DNA of 64,000 nt, from the NCBI RefSeq assembly GCF_003112735.1, contig NZ_BFBR01000007.1:32239-96238 (forward strand). The letters run 5' to 3'. The DNA is from Candidatus Phycosocius bacilliformis (GTDB lineage Bacteria > Pseudomonadota > Alphaproteobacteria > Caulobacterales > Aquidulcibacteraceae). The notes beneath the pieces were generated by a model, which worked only from the letters and a program-made list of their open reading frames with translations, made no database searches and was not told the DNA's origin. This document shows, one piece after another, positions 9,234 to 18,347 of this stretch (positions are counted from its first letter, which is position 1; the number at the start of each line of letters is the position of its first letter). The position numbers and the translations under genes are program-made.

Positions 9234-11402
9234 ATGAAAACCGCTCTCTTGTCCATGACCGCCTTGGTTGGTCTTCTACCAGCCGGTGCCGCGCTGGCTC
9301 AAACTGTCCCAGTGCCGACCGGCCAGGAATTGCAATGGTCGTCTGCTGCCCAGCGCGTGGGTGCCTTGAAGCCGCGCCCATGGGCGGCACGGGGAACCGG
9401 GGTGACCATCGCCATCATCGACAGTGGCATTCGCCGCGATCACATCGACTTCACCGGTGCCATTGTCGGCGGCTATAATGCATTCACCAACCAAGCTGGT
9501 ATCGCTGCGGTGTCCGACACCAATGGCCATGGCACACATGTCGCCTCGCTGGCTGCAGCGCGCGCCAACGGCGTCGGCATGGTTGGCGTGGCATCAAATG
9601 CCCGCATCCTGCCTGTCCAGGTTTTCCAAGGTTCCTCAACCTCCGACTTTTTTGTCGCCCGTGGCATTAATTATGCCACCAGCCAACGTGCTTTTGTGAT
9701 GAACTTGTCGCTGGGTGGATCAGGGATGAGCCCAACCATCCGCACGGCATTGCAAGGGGCGCAGGCTGCAGGCCTCTTGATGGTGATTGCGGCTGGAAAC
9801 GAGGGCCAAGCCAATCCATCCTGGCCCGCTCGCCACGCCTCAGAAGCTTGGGCCAAGGGCCAGATCATCGCGGTGGGTGCGGTCGATGCCAACAATTTCA
9901 TTGCCAGCTTCTCCAACCGGGCAGGTGATGCACGCAATTTCTATCTGGTCGCACCGGGCGTTAATCTGATTGGTGCCTTCCCGAGCGGGACCAATACCTA
10001 CGCGATGATGAGCGGCACCTCGATGGCAGCACCCGTGGTTGCTGGCGCGGCCGCTGTGGTCAAAAGTGCGTGGCCATTCTTGACCGCGCCGAAGGTGGCC
10101 GAGGTCTTGTTCGTGACCGCCACAGATCTTGGTGAAAAAGGTATTGACCCCATTTACGGCCGCGGCCTCTTGAACCTTGAGCGCGCGCTTTTGCCTGTGG
10201 GCACTGTCACCACAGTCAGTTCAGCTGGCACCACACCGCTGGCACTGGCACCAACAGGCAGTGGCGGCGTAACAATTGGTGCCAAGTCCTTTGCTGGGGC
10301 CAATGGTGCCTTCGACGGCGTCGTGTTTGACGCCTTTGGCCGCGATTTTGCCTATGATTTTGCGGCCGGCGCGCAAGACTTGCGTCCTGACAGTGTCTCG
10401 ATCCTTGCCAGCAAGCTGACGGCGCGCATGCAGACCAAGCTTGCCGCCATTCCAACCCCGACCGGCACGTTGTCACTGGTCGCAAGCCCTGCCCAAGCAG
10501 AGGGCAGTGCGGCCAGCGGTGGCCTGCACTTCATTGGCAACACCGGCAATGCCTGGGCTGTGTCGATTGGCCAAACATCGCCCATTTTGGGGGCCAGCGC
10601 GGCGGTTGGCCCAGCGCCCAAAGCGCGCCTGCTTGGGTTTGCCGATCATGGCGGGCTGTTTGAAGGCACCACTGCCAGCGTGGCAAGTCAAAACCTCTTG
10701 GCCAATGGCATCACCGTCACCTTAGGCGCCCGCTTGCAAGGTGAGCAAGCCCAAAGACGCGGTCTGAATTGGACGCCACAAGCCACAAGCCAAGCCGCCA
10801 GCATCGAGGCTGGTCTCAGCCGCCAGTTTGATCGGGTGAGCTTCGGGGCTAGCGTTGCGGCTATTCAGGAGGCCAATGGTCGACTGGGTGATGTCGATAC
10901 AGGTCTTTTTGGCTTGAATGGCCCGGCCCACACCTTGGCACTTCAGGCCGACATGGCGCTGGCATTGACAGAGGCAACCTCGCTGAGTGCTCGCCTCAGC
11001 CACGCCAGTGTGGCAGCCCAAACCGGCGGTCGGGCCAGTCTTGTAACCTCCATGTCCCGCACGGAGGCAACCGCCTTCGCCGTCAATCTGGCCCATCGTG
11101 ATTGGCTGGCAGCCGGCGATCAGGTCGATTTGGCCATCGGCACACCACTGACCAGTATCTCTGGCAATATGAACCTTTTGCTGGCAACCGGGGCTGATCC
11201 TGAGACCGGTGCCCCAATCATGACGCGCCGGGCAGTCAGCCTGTCTAGCAAAACGCCCGAGCGGCGGCTGGAAGCGGTCTATACCCGTCCGATGGGGGCG
11301 GATGCTGCCTTGGCGTTGGCCGTAATGGCGCGTGAAGATGCCGATGGTATCGCCGGCAAGCAGGATCAAGCCCTGATGATCCGCTATCAAACCAGCTTCT
11401 AA
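9234..11402 (+). CDS. Secreted subtilisin-like S8 protease with C-terminal beta-rich domain
   Basis: A 722-residue protein: signal peptide (cleavage near ALAQ, about residue 23), S8 catalytic domain about 45-310 with the triad D63 (IIDSG), H99 (NGHGTHVAS) and S263 (SGTSMAAPVVAG), and the oxyanion Asn in AAGNEG. The remaining 400 residues are Ala/Gly/Thr-rich with alternating hydrophobic pattern, and the chain ends in a Phe after RYQTS, like beta-barrel translocators recognised by the Bam complex. This suggests an autotransporter-type or surface-bound protease, but the barrel is inferred. It is divergent from the S9 peptidase and closed by a terminator. Confidence 0.88.
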   Translation: MKTALLSMTALVGLLPAGAALAQTVPVPTGQELQWSSAAQRVGALKPRPWAARGTGVTIAIIDSGIRRDHIDFTGAIVGGYNAFTNQAGIAAVSDTNGHGTHVASLAAARANGVGMVGVASNARILPVQVFQGSSTSDFFVARGINYATSQRAFVMNLSLGGSGMSPTIRTALQGAQAAGLLMVIAAGNEGQANPSWPARHASEAWAKGQIIAVGAVDANNFIASFSNRAGDARNFYLVAPGVNLIGAFPSGTNTYAMMSGTSMAAPVVAGAAAVVKSAWPFLTAPKVAEVLFVTATDLGEKGIDPIYGRGLLNLERALLPVGTVTTVSSAGTTPLALAPTGSGGVTIGAKSFAGANGAFDGVVFDAFGRDFAYDFAAGAQDLRPDSVSILASKLTARMQTKLAAIPTPTGTLSLVASPAQAEGSAASGGLHFIGNTGNAWAVSIGQTSPILGASAAVGPAPKARLLGFADHGGLFEGTTASVASQNLLANGITVTLGARLQGEQAQRRGLNWTPQATSQAASIEAGLSRQFDRVSFGASVAAIQEANGRLGDVDTGLFGLNGPAHTLALQADMALALTEATSLSARLSHASVAAQTGGRASLVTSMSRTEATAFAVNLAHRDWLAAGDQVDLAIGTPLTSISGNMNLLLATGADPETGAPIMTRRAVSLSSKTPERRLEAVYTRPMGADAALALAVMAREDADGIAGKQDQALMIRYQTSF

Positions 11403-11426
11403 GTCACACCTTTGGCTCCCAAACCT

Positions 11427-11463
11427 CAAGCCCCGCGGCTGGCAGGTCCAGTCGCGGGGTTTG
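11427..11463 (+). terminator. Terminator after the S8 protease
   Basis: CAAGCCCCGCG pairs with CGCGGGGTTTG (one wobble) around a 15-base loop; a short T run is included in the 3' arm. It separates the protease from the AT-rich cassette that follows. Confidence 0.7.
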
Positions 11464-11667
11464 ATGTTCTTGGGCTCCCAATAAGGTCCCGCGGGCCGAA
11501 GTTCTATACTTCGCTTTCGAAGAGCTAAAGTGGCAAAACAAAAAGCGCGCACGGCGCCTGAGGCTCAGCACCCCAAAAATTACCAACTATCTTAATCATG
11601 TATTTTGCCTGATATTTTTCTAAGGCAGCCCTCCCTTGCCAGAACCTAAAGCCTAAATTATAGCCTG

Positions 11668-12711
11668 ATGGTGAGATTTTATGGTTTGGGTTGCGATCAA
11701 CTCAACCACAGAAGTGCGAGTCATAGGATGGCGCTACACGAAAATGATGGCGAGTTTCTGAGTTACACCGCATCTCTTATCACTCAAGGTAAGCATCGAT
11801 TTTACAGCCTCACAATACCATCTGACGTTCTGGCGCGAACTTGTTTTGTGATTGACAGAGACGAAGACCCTGTCGAGGGATTTCAGAGGCTGCTTGACAA
11901 AAGCCGCGCACAACAAATTGCAGACTATATCGATGCAGGCCTAGGAACCATCCCGACTTCTGTTGTTCTCTCCGCACAGGAGATCTCAAGTTTTACGTAC
12001 GACAGCAAAAAAAGAACGGTTAGATTTCGAGACAACTTAAAGTCATTTTTGGTGCTCGATGGACAACATCGTATATATGGATTTCATCTTGCGACTTCTG
12101 AACTCCGGGTACCTGTTGTAGTTTATAATGAACTTACTCGTATCGAGGAATCGAGACTATTCATCGATATAAACACCAAGCAAAAGCCAGTGCCAAATGA
12201 GTTACTTTTGGATATCAGGAAGCTCGCAGAATATAGAAACGACATAGAAACAAAAATAGGTGACATTTTTGATTTGTTTGATACCGATACGCAAAGTCCA
12301 CTCTTAGGCTATATGTCAGCATCAAAGCGACGTAAAGCATTGATATCTAGAGTAACGTTTAATGCGGCGATGAAGCCCATTCTCAATATTTTTGGCGACG
12401 CCACCTCCTCAGAGGTATACGTAGTGTTATCCGCCTATATCCGAGCATTTATTTCCGCCTCATTGGAAAATGATATGAAGATTGAGATGACTCAGCCGGT
12501 AGTGTTTCGATCAGTAATGGCTGTATTTCCAGATATTGCGCAAAGAGTGAGCGACAGACACGGCAAAAACTACTCGGCTGACAATTTTCTAGATGTAATT
12601 GGTCCAATGATGCATAAAATAAAACCCTCTTCTATTAAAAATATTGGAAATAGTGTTTCAGTTTACTCAAAAATTTTCACCGACGCACTAAGAACTAAAT
12701 CAATTTTCTGA
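11668..12711 (+). CDS. DGQHR-domain protein (DndB/DpdB-related)
   Basis: A 347-residue protein with the signature DGQHR at residues 131-135, preceded by LDKSRAQQIADYI and followed by FIDINTKQKPVP, the pattern of the DGQHR superfamily. Members include DndB (regulator of phosphorothioate DNA modification) and DpdB (7-deazaguanine DNA modification), but many sit in small uncharacterised cassettes. None of the dnd or dpd enzymes is in the window. An internal ATG at 11728 could be the true start; neither has a good ribosome site. The gene is visibly AT-richer than its neighbours with different codon use, suggesting transfer. Its stop overlaps the next start (TGATG), so the two are a translationally coupled pair. 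Confidence 0.75.
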   Translation: MVRFYGLGCDQLNHRSASHRMALHENDGEFLSYTASLITQGKHRFYSLTIPSDVLARTCFVIDRDEDPVEGFQRLLDKSRAQQIADYIDAGLGTIPTSVVLSAQEISSFTYDSKKRTVRFRDNLKSFLVLDGQHRIYGFHLATSELRVPVVVYNELTRIEESRLFIDINTKQKPVPNELLLDIRKLAEYRNDIETKIGDIFDLFDTDTQSPLLGYMSASKRRKALISRVTFNAAMKPILNIFGDATSSEVYVVLSAYIRAFISASLENDMKIEMTQPVVFRSVMAVFPDIAQRVSDRHGKNYSADNFLDVIGPMMHKIKPSSIKNIGNSVSVYSKIFTDALRTKSIF

Positions 12712-13658
12712 TGTCTATTAGCCAATCGGAAGCAGCCCGGTTATTGTGGTGCCCGGGGCTAGAGAAGCAAAAAGGCCGACCTAACGGCACTGTACATGAA
12801 TGGATCACGAAATCAAATTTCAGCCCCAAAGCGTCTGAGAAGGAGATAATACTTCAAGGGGTGGATAACAATTCTTTTTTGACTGCCTTGGCGAGCGATA
12901 TCAACCGCCTTTCCTCCGCCGCCTCTGAGACCTTAAAGAACATCGCAGAAGTGAGCAAAATTCCAAAGTCGCTCGGTTGGCCATATGTAAAGCTCTATTA
13001 TGCCGCACTGTTTTACGCCCATGCGGTGCTGAGAATTTGGGGTAAGTCACCAAGTTACTTGAGAACTTTGGAATTGATCAGAATAAAGGATGCTTATGCG
13101 GCATATGAAGTACCGCTCCCATTTAAACTTAATTCAAATCAGTACCTGATTGAAGCGAAGCCCCAAACAACCGAAGTTGTAATAATCAGGAGTTCGGATG
13201 GTGGATCACATGAGGCGGTCTGGCGAGAGTTTTACAACTCGTTAATGAACCTGAAGGTTAAAATTAGCGAATCGCAATTTCTAAAAAAGGACAAAGATAA
13301 ACTCAACGAGGGTTTAACGGACTTTATATCTTTAATATCAGATAATGAAGCGAATATATCTTGGCCCTCTCAAATGCGGAATAATATTCAATACAGACAA
13401 AACTATGGAACTTGGTATCCTTATCATGGCAGGTCAAAAACGTCGAATTTTTTGTCAGAAGTTAACAGAGTGACTTCGGATGCTGCCTCTTTCAGTTCGT
13501 TCACCCACATACCGGGTGATGATATTACGAACTTTAAGCACGCTTGCTTGGCAATCATTGTTTATTCAAAGGGTGTAATTGCTGACCTACATAGGATTGG
13601 CGGGGTTGATAATTTTCTAAAATACGGTCCCTCTAGATTCGAGAATGCCACAGCATAA
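12711..13658 (+). CDS. Unknown partner of the DGQHR protein
   Basis: A 315-residue protein that I cannot assign to a family. It starts on the A of the upstream TGA, so it is coupled to the DGQHR gene, and it shares the low GC. Visible features: WPYVKLYYAALFYAHAVLR followed by IWGKSPSYL, which resembles the paired helices of HEPN/YaaC-like proteins (inference); a conserved-looking block WPSQMRNNIQYRQNYGTW; and a C-terminal helical region. No signal peptide, membrane segment or nuclease motif is obvious. The pairing suggests a two-component accessory or defence cassette, function unknown. Confidence 0.7.
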   Translation: MSISQSEAARLLWCPGLEKQKGRPNGTVHEWITKSNFSPKASEKEIILQGVDNNSFLTALASDINRLSSAASETLKNIAEVSKIPKSLGWPYVKLYYAALFYAHAVLRIWGKSPSYLRTLELIRIKDAYAAYEVPLPFKLNSNQYLIEAKPQTTEVVIIRSSDGGSHEAVWREFYNSLMNLKVKISESQFLKKDKDKLNEGLTDFISLISDNEANISWPSQMRNNIQYRQNYGTWYPYHGRSKTSNFLSEVNRVTSDAASFSSFTHIPGDDITNFKHACLAIIVYSKGVIADLHRIGGVDNFLKYGPSRFENATA

Positions 13659-13795
13659 CCGAAGACTGCAAAACTTCGCATTTTCGACCATCAGCTTAGC
13701 CAATGAAACTGGGGCTAGATTTTAGACGTTACAGTTTCCAATGTGCCAAACATACTCGATTAACGTCCATAAAGCAGCCAAACAACTATCAACAC

Positions 13796-13880
13796 TGGTA
13801 GGGACGGCCGGACTTGAACCGGCACGGATTGCTCCAACGGATTTTAAGTCCGGTGCGTCTACCTATTTCGCCACGTCCCC
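13796..13880 (-). tRNA. tRNA-Leu (anticodon TAA)
   Basis: An 85-base tRNA with encoded CCA. The minus strand reads GGGGACG at the 5' end and CGTCCCT plus discriminator A and CCA at the 3' end; the anticodon arm is CGGACTTAAAATCCG (anticodon TAA), and the T arm holds GGTTCAAGTCC. The long variable arm is that of a class II tRNA. Its 3' end faces the AT-rich cassette, the usual side for element integration. Confidence 0.95.
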
Positions 13881-14089
13881 ATTGGGCTGCTTTGTGCGAC
13901 AAGCCTGCTTTCAGGGCAAGGGCTTGATGTCGCAGGCATGAAGGTTTGTGCATGCGATCGCATCAGCCTTTGCCCTCGCGCGTCTTTGCGCAGGCGGATG
14001 CTTGCCCCACGACACCGCTGCGTCCAGATTATGCCGGCAATGGATAAAACCCCAAGGCGGCCAGACCGCCCTCAGCGAAAGATGCCACC

Positions 14090-15340
14090 ATGTCAAAAGC
14101 CTTGATCATTCTTGCGGCGCTGCTGGGAGGGCTTTTGGCCGGGATATGGTTGGGCGGGGTTAGCCTCTTGCATGACAGCGCCGACATTATCGGCTCTGTC
14201 TGGCTCAATGCCCTGCGCATGACAGTGGTGCCGCTGGTGGTGGCGCTTTTGATTACTGGCATCGCCCAGACCGCCCTTGCCGCCCGGGCTGGCCGACTGG
14301 CGGCGCGCGGGGTTGCCACGATGCTGGTCATCCTTTGGTGCTCATCCATCATGGCCGCTTTGGCCATGCCCGCCATATTGGCGGCCTTTCCCATGCCAGA
14401 AGGTTCGGCCGAGGCGCTGCGTGAGGCGCTGAGCATCACCGAAAAGCCTGGCCCGGTTCCGCCCTTGGGCGATTTCCTGCGCGCCATCATTCCAACCAAT
14501 CCGATTGCTGCAGCGGCCAATGACGCCATCCTGCCATTGATCATCTTCACCGCCGCTTTCGGCTTTGCCCTCACCCGCTTGCCCGAAGCCAAACGATTGC
14601 CGGTGACAGGCTTTTTCGAAGCCACTGCCGAGGCCATGATCTTGATGATCGGCTGGGTGCTGGCTTTGGCCCCGATTGGGGTGTTTGCGCTGGCCTTTGT
14701 CGTGGGGGCTAAAGCGGGGGCCGAAGCCTTTGGTGCCTTGGCCCATTATGTCATCGTCTTGTCCAGCCTTGGCGTTATCGTGTGGCTGGCCTCTTTCGGT
14801 TTGGCGCTGTTTGGGGCGCGCCGCGGCTTGGGCGAATTTTTCAAGGCCGCCATCCCCGCCCAAGCTGTGGCAATTTCCACTCAATCCTCGCTGGCATCAC
14901 TCCCCGCCATGCTCAAAGGGGTACAAGCCCTCGGCGTGCCAGCGGCAAAGGCGGATGTGATCCTGCCGATTGCTGTTGCCATCTTCCGGGCCACAGGACC
15001 TGCCATGAACCTTGGCGTGGCGCTTTATATTGCCAATTGGTTTGGCGTTGAGCTGGGGCCCGCCCAACTTGCCTTGGGGATTGCAGCCGCCGCCACCACC
15101 ACATTGGGCGCGGTCAGCTTGCCAGGCTCTATCAGCTTCATCAGTTCGATCGCCCCCATCTGCCTTGCCCTAGGCGTCCCGGTAGAGCCCTTGGCCCTTC
15201 TGATCGCGGTGGAAACCTTCCCCGACATCTTCCGAACCTTGGGCAATGTCACCATGGACATGGCCGTTACGGCGACCGTGGCGCGGCAGGATGATGATGC
15301 GGCCAGCCAAACTTCATCTGCCCCCCTGCCCAAAGCCTGA
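14090..15340 (+). CDS. Dicarboxylate/amino acid:cation symporter (SDF/DAACS family)
   Basis: A 416-residue inner-membrane protein with about eight membrane segments and two re-entrant loops. STQSSLASLPAM is the serine-rich re-entrant motif of glutamate/C4-dicarboxylate symporters, and the later AAAATTTLGAVSLPG and MNLG blocks fit the cation and substrate site region. It couples uptake of acidic amino acids or C4-dicarboxylates to sodium or proton entry. Start at 14090; map follows 21 bases after the stop, so the two may be cotranscribed. The precise substrate cannot be read from sequence. Confidence 0.9.
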   Translation: MSKALIILAALLGGLLAGIWLGGVSLLHDSADIIGSVWLNALRMTVVPLVVALLITGIAQTALAARAGRLAARGVATMLVILWCSSIMAALAMPAILAAFPMPEGSAEALREALSITEKPGPVPPLGDFLRAIIPTNPIAAAANDAILPLIIFTAAFGFALTRLPEAKRLPVTGFFEATAEAMILMIGWVLALAPIGVFALAFVVGAKAGAEAFGALAHYVIVLSSLGVIVWLASFGLALFGARRGLGEFFKAAIPAQAVAISTQSSLASLPAMLKGVQALGVPAAKADVILPIAVAIFRATGPAMNLGVALYIANWFGVELGPAQLALGIAAAATTTLGAVSLPGSISFISSIAPICLALGVPVEPLALLIAVETFPDIFRTLGNVTMDMAVTATVARQDDDAASQTSSAPLPKA

Positions 15341-15361
15341 TTTCAGGGCTATAGGAAGCTT

Positions 15362-16195
15362 ATGTACATCGACGCCGACACCGCACCTGACAGCCGCAAT
15401 GATCAGGCCATTAAACTGCATGGGCCAGAGGCCTTTGCTGGCATGCGCGCGGCCGGCAAAGCAGCAGCCCAAGTCCTCGACATGCTGGTGGGCGAGGTCA
15501 AGGAAGGTGTGACGGCTGAGCGGATTGACACGCTGGCACGTGATTTTGTGCTCGATCATGGCTGGATCCCGGCCTGCATGGGCTATCGCGGCTATCAGCA
15601 CACCACCTGTATCTCGTTGAACCATGTGGTCTGCCACGGTATTCCGGGGCCTCGGGCGTTTCGGTCAGGCGATATCGCCAATATTGATGTGACGGTGATT
15701 GTCGATGGTTGGCATGGCGATCACTCGCGCATGTATGGTGTGGGTGATGTCTCGCGCAAAGCACGCCGCTTGATGGATGTCACCTGGGAAAGCCTGCAGC
15801 GTGGCATTGCAGCGGTCAAACCCGGCGCGACTCTCGGCGATATTGGCCATGCGATTCAGAGTTTTGTGGAATCCCAACGCTGTTCAGTTGTGCGGGATTT
15901 CTGTGGCCATGGCTTGGGGCGCGTGTTTCACGATAACCCCAATGTGGTTCATTTCGGCAAGCCCGGTCAGGGCCCCGAACTTCGTCCGGGCATGTTTTTC
16001 ACCATCGAGCCGATGGTGAACCTGGGCAAGCATGCGGTATCCATCCTGCCTGATGGCTGGACCGCTGTTACGCGCGACCGTTCCTTATCCGCGCAGTTTG
16101 AACACTCCATCGGTGTGACTGAGGACGGTTGCGAGATTTTCACCCTCTCCCCTCTTGGCTTGGACACACCTCACACTCTGTCTGATCCAAATTGA
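15362..16195 (+). CDS. map: Methionine aminopeptidase, type I
   Basis: A 277-residue cytosolic enzyme that removes the initiator Met. All metal ligands are present: D109 (NIDVTV), D120 (HGDHSR), H183 (GHGLG), E216 (TIEPM), E247 (QFEHS); H92 (CHGIPG) is the substrate-binding His. Slightly longer at the N terminus than the minimal enzyme. It sits between the symporter and radC, six bases before radC. Confidence 0.96.
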   Translation: MYIDADTAPDSRNDQAIKLHGPEAFAGMRAAGKAAAQVLDMLVGEVKEGVTAERIDTLARDFVLDHGWIPACMGYRGYQHTTCISLNHVVCHGIPGPRAFRSGDIANIDVTVIVDGWHGDHSRMYGVGDVSRKARRLMDVTWESLQRGIAAVKPGATLGDIGHAIQSFVESQRCSVVRDFCGHGLGRVFHDNPNVVHFGKPGQGPELRPGMFFTIEPMVNLGKHAVSILPDGWTAVTRDRSLSAQFEHSIGVTEDGCEIFTLSPLGLDTPHTLSDPN

Positions 16196-16201
16196 GGTTA
16201 T

Positions 16202-16894
16202 ATGGCGGCACTGGATAAGTCGAACGCCCATCTGGCAGGCCATCGCGAGAGGCTGCGCGACCGGTTTGTGCGTGCAGGTGCGGAATCGCTGGCTGATCAC
16301 GAATTACTGGAGCTATGGCTCTTCGGTGTGATCAAACGGCAAGACACCAAATTGCTCGCGCGGAATCTTCTGGTCCGCTTTGGTGGCATTAATGAAGTGC
16401 TCCACGCACCACTCCATGATCTGATGCAAGTCGATGGCGTGGGCCAAGTTGCCGCCATTCATCTGAAGTCTATCCATGCGCTGCACGTGCGCGGCACCCA
16501 GACTGAGATAAGCACCAGACCCATCTTGGGCTCTTGGTCGAGTGTCTTGGCCTATCTCAAGCTCAACCTGGCCGGAGCCAAGCGGGAAGAGTTTCGCGTG
16601 CTGTTTCTGGACAAAAAGCATCGCCTGATTGTGGATGAAAAAATGGGGGAAGGCACGGTTGATCATGCCCCAGTCTATCCGCGCGAGATTGCCAGACGTG
16701 CCCTCGAACTTGCCGCCAGCTCGGTCATTCTCTCCCATAATCACCCCTCAGGTGACCCAACACCCTCGGGAGCCGATATTGCCATGACGCGCGAGATCAT
16801 TAGTGCCCTAAACCCGCTTCGAGTAACGGTGATTGATCACATCATCGTCGGCGGCCAGAATACACAAAGTCTTAAGGCTCTTGGCGTAATATAA
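16202..16894 (+). CDS. radC: RadC family JAMM-domain protein
   Basis: A 230-residue protein with an N-terminal helix-hairpin-helix-like part (residues 10-95) and a JAMM/MPN+ domain whose metal motif is SHNHPSGDPTPSGAD (H179, H181, D192). The family was once linked to DNA repair, but its role is unsettled. It follows map by six bases, an arrangement common in alphaproteobacteria. Confidence 0.94.
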   Translation: MAALDKSNAHLAGHRERLRDRFVRAGAESLADHELLELWLFGVIKRQDTKLLARNLLVRFGGINEVLHAPLHDLMQVDGVGQVAAIHLKSIHALHVRGTQTEISTRPILGSWSSVLAYLKLNLAGAKREEFRVLFLDKKHRLIVDEKMGEGTVDHAPVYPREIARRALELAASSVILSHNHPSGDPTPSGADIAMTREIISALNPLRVTVIDHIIVGGQNTQSLKALGVI

Positions 16895-16999
16895 ACAAGC
16901 TGTATATTTTATCAAGTACGCGTAAGTATCCCATAATAATCACAAACAATGACGGGTAATTTTGCGTATCTGAAATTACTCATAGGGAATATTTTCTCT

Positions 17000-18139
17000 A
17001 TGAATATGCACACAGGCCACGCCATCCGGGTCAATACGAACGGTATCCGCAGTCTCGCTGCTTTGGCCAAGACTGCGTCGACCAGCCGTGTTCTCAATCT
17101 CAATGCGGTTGCTGCATCTGGCTCGGGCAACAAATATGACGCTCAGACGCCATTTTTCTCTGATCGGTTGCTCAATTGCGCCATCATCACCAAACATCGC
17201 CCGCGCCCGGAAGAGATTGATTTTTTCAACGAGAATGTCCCCATCGCCACCAAGATCATCTTCCCGATTGATGGCGAAGACCTGCGACTGGGCGGACGTT
17301 CCATCTTCGTCAATCAGATCGGTTACCTCAATGCATTGTGCGATTTTCTGGGCAAAGACCCAATCGAACTCGACAATGACTTGACCATTCTTGAGCTTCT
17401 GAACGAATTACCATCCTTGGACCCCTTCCTGGTGCGCGAGCAGTTGCGTCGGCACAATTTCGATCCATCGGACAATTATTTTGCGATCACGCCAAGCGAT
17501 ACCGCGCGGCTGGAAAAATTCGTTTACCGCGAATTGCGCAGTCTGGTGATGCTGGCTTTTTCCACGGGCGGGGACACCAATACAGAACTGATCAAGCGCA
17601 TGTCGAACGCCATTTTGGCCACCAATGCCGATCACAGACTGGCTCCGCTCCAAGAAACACTTGGCCTTGAAGGCGAGGCATTTCAGCGGGGAATCTTCAG
17701 CTGGAAAGGATTTTTGTATTACAAGTGGCAATTTGCTGAAACCAAGCCTGAACTCCAACGCGTTGTCACACATATGCAAGGCATGCGGGTTCGCGGTCGG
17801 ATGGATTCATTGGATGGTTATGCCATCGCCTCAACGCGCAATTCAATCCGCTCGCGAATCCAAGAAACTGTCAAACGCGCTGCCGACATTCTTGCCTTGT
17901 ATGATGAAGGATTGGCGGGGCTGACCGAAAAGGGCAATGCCGCCGATTTCCGCAAATTCTTGCTGGAAGCCCCCGCCCTGTTCATCGAATTGGGCTATGC
18001 CATGGGCATGATGTCGCACATCGTCTCGTTCTGGCGCTTCCGGTTTAAACAGACACAATCTGAAGTCAGCAATGTGGATGAATTCTTAGAGATTCTGCGC
18101 GATTTCGACCTTGGACTTGCCCCACGCGAGCCTGCCTGA
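17000..18139 (+). CDS. Unknown protein, first of two tandem paralogues
   Basis: A 379-residue predicted cytosolic protein with no family I recognise. It shares with the next gene the order ATKIxFPxDxEDL, GGRSIxVNQ, LNELPSLDPFLVREQLRRH, GIFSWKGFxYYKWQF, FRKFLLxAPALFIELG and LAP at the end, at roughly half identity overall. The composition is helical, with no signal peptide or membrane segment. I chose ATG 17000 over 16949 because the paralogue starts near the same point (RSLAAL). It is preceded by radC and followed by its paralogue after 146 bases. Confidence 0.8.
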   Translation: MNMHTGHAIRVNTNGIRSLAALAKTASTSRVLNLNAVAASGSGNKYDAQTPFFSDRLLNCAIITKHRPRPEEIDFFNENVPIATKIIFPIDGEDLRLGGRSIFVNQIGYLNALCDFLGKDPIELDNDLTILELLNELPSLDPFLVREQLRRHNFDPSDNYFAITPSDTARLEKFVYRELRSLVMLAFSTGGDTNTELIKRMSNAILATNADHRLAPLQETLGLEGEAFQRGIFSWKGFLYYKWQFAETKPELQRVVTHMQGMRVRGRMDSLDGYAIASTRNSIRSRIQETVKRAADILALYDEGLAGLTEKGNAADFRKFLLEAPALFIELGYAMGMMSHIVSFWRFRFKQTQSEVSNVDEFLEILRDFDLGLAPREPA

Positions 18140-18230
18140 CTTTTCAGTAATTGCAGGTTTGGGCGGAAATTTAGGTCATTTTCTAATCAAGGTTTACGAA
18201 TTTTCAATTGGACCGAGAGTAAGGAGACAA

Positions 18231-18347
18231 ATGCAAGGTGGAATTACAGCCTTGTGCGCCAATCATTGTTGTGGAGTTTATAGCCATGAGTGGCGTTCGA
18301 AGTCTTGCAGCCTTAACAACCACCGCGTCGACCAGCCGTGTGCTTAA
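18231..18347 (+). other. Possible 38-residue Cys-rich leader ORF overlapping the next start
   Basis: AAGGAG (18221-18226) stands four bases before ATG 18231, a better ribosome site than most genes here have. The frame encodes 38 residues with five Cys and ends at 18347, inside the following gene, in another frame. It could be a translational leader or simply a chance ribosome site. Confidence 0.25.

Noticed and set aside
10722..11552. 276-codon minus-strand frame through the S8 protease end
   Set aside because: Antisense shadow that also runs through the terminator; no motif recognised.
11584..13790. CAACTATC at 11584-11591 and 13783-13790 as possible attachment duplicates of the DGQHR cassette
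   Set aside because: Only eight bases, outside the tRNA sequence; it does not copy the tRNA 3' end and is likely chance.
13952..13963. 12-base palindrome ATGCGATCGCAT
   Set aside because: Resembles the cyanobacterial HIP1 core but is single here; no structural or regulatory context supports it.
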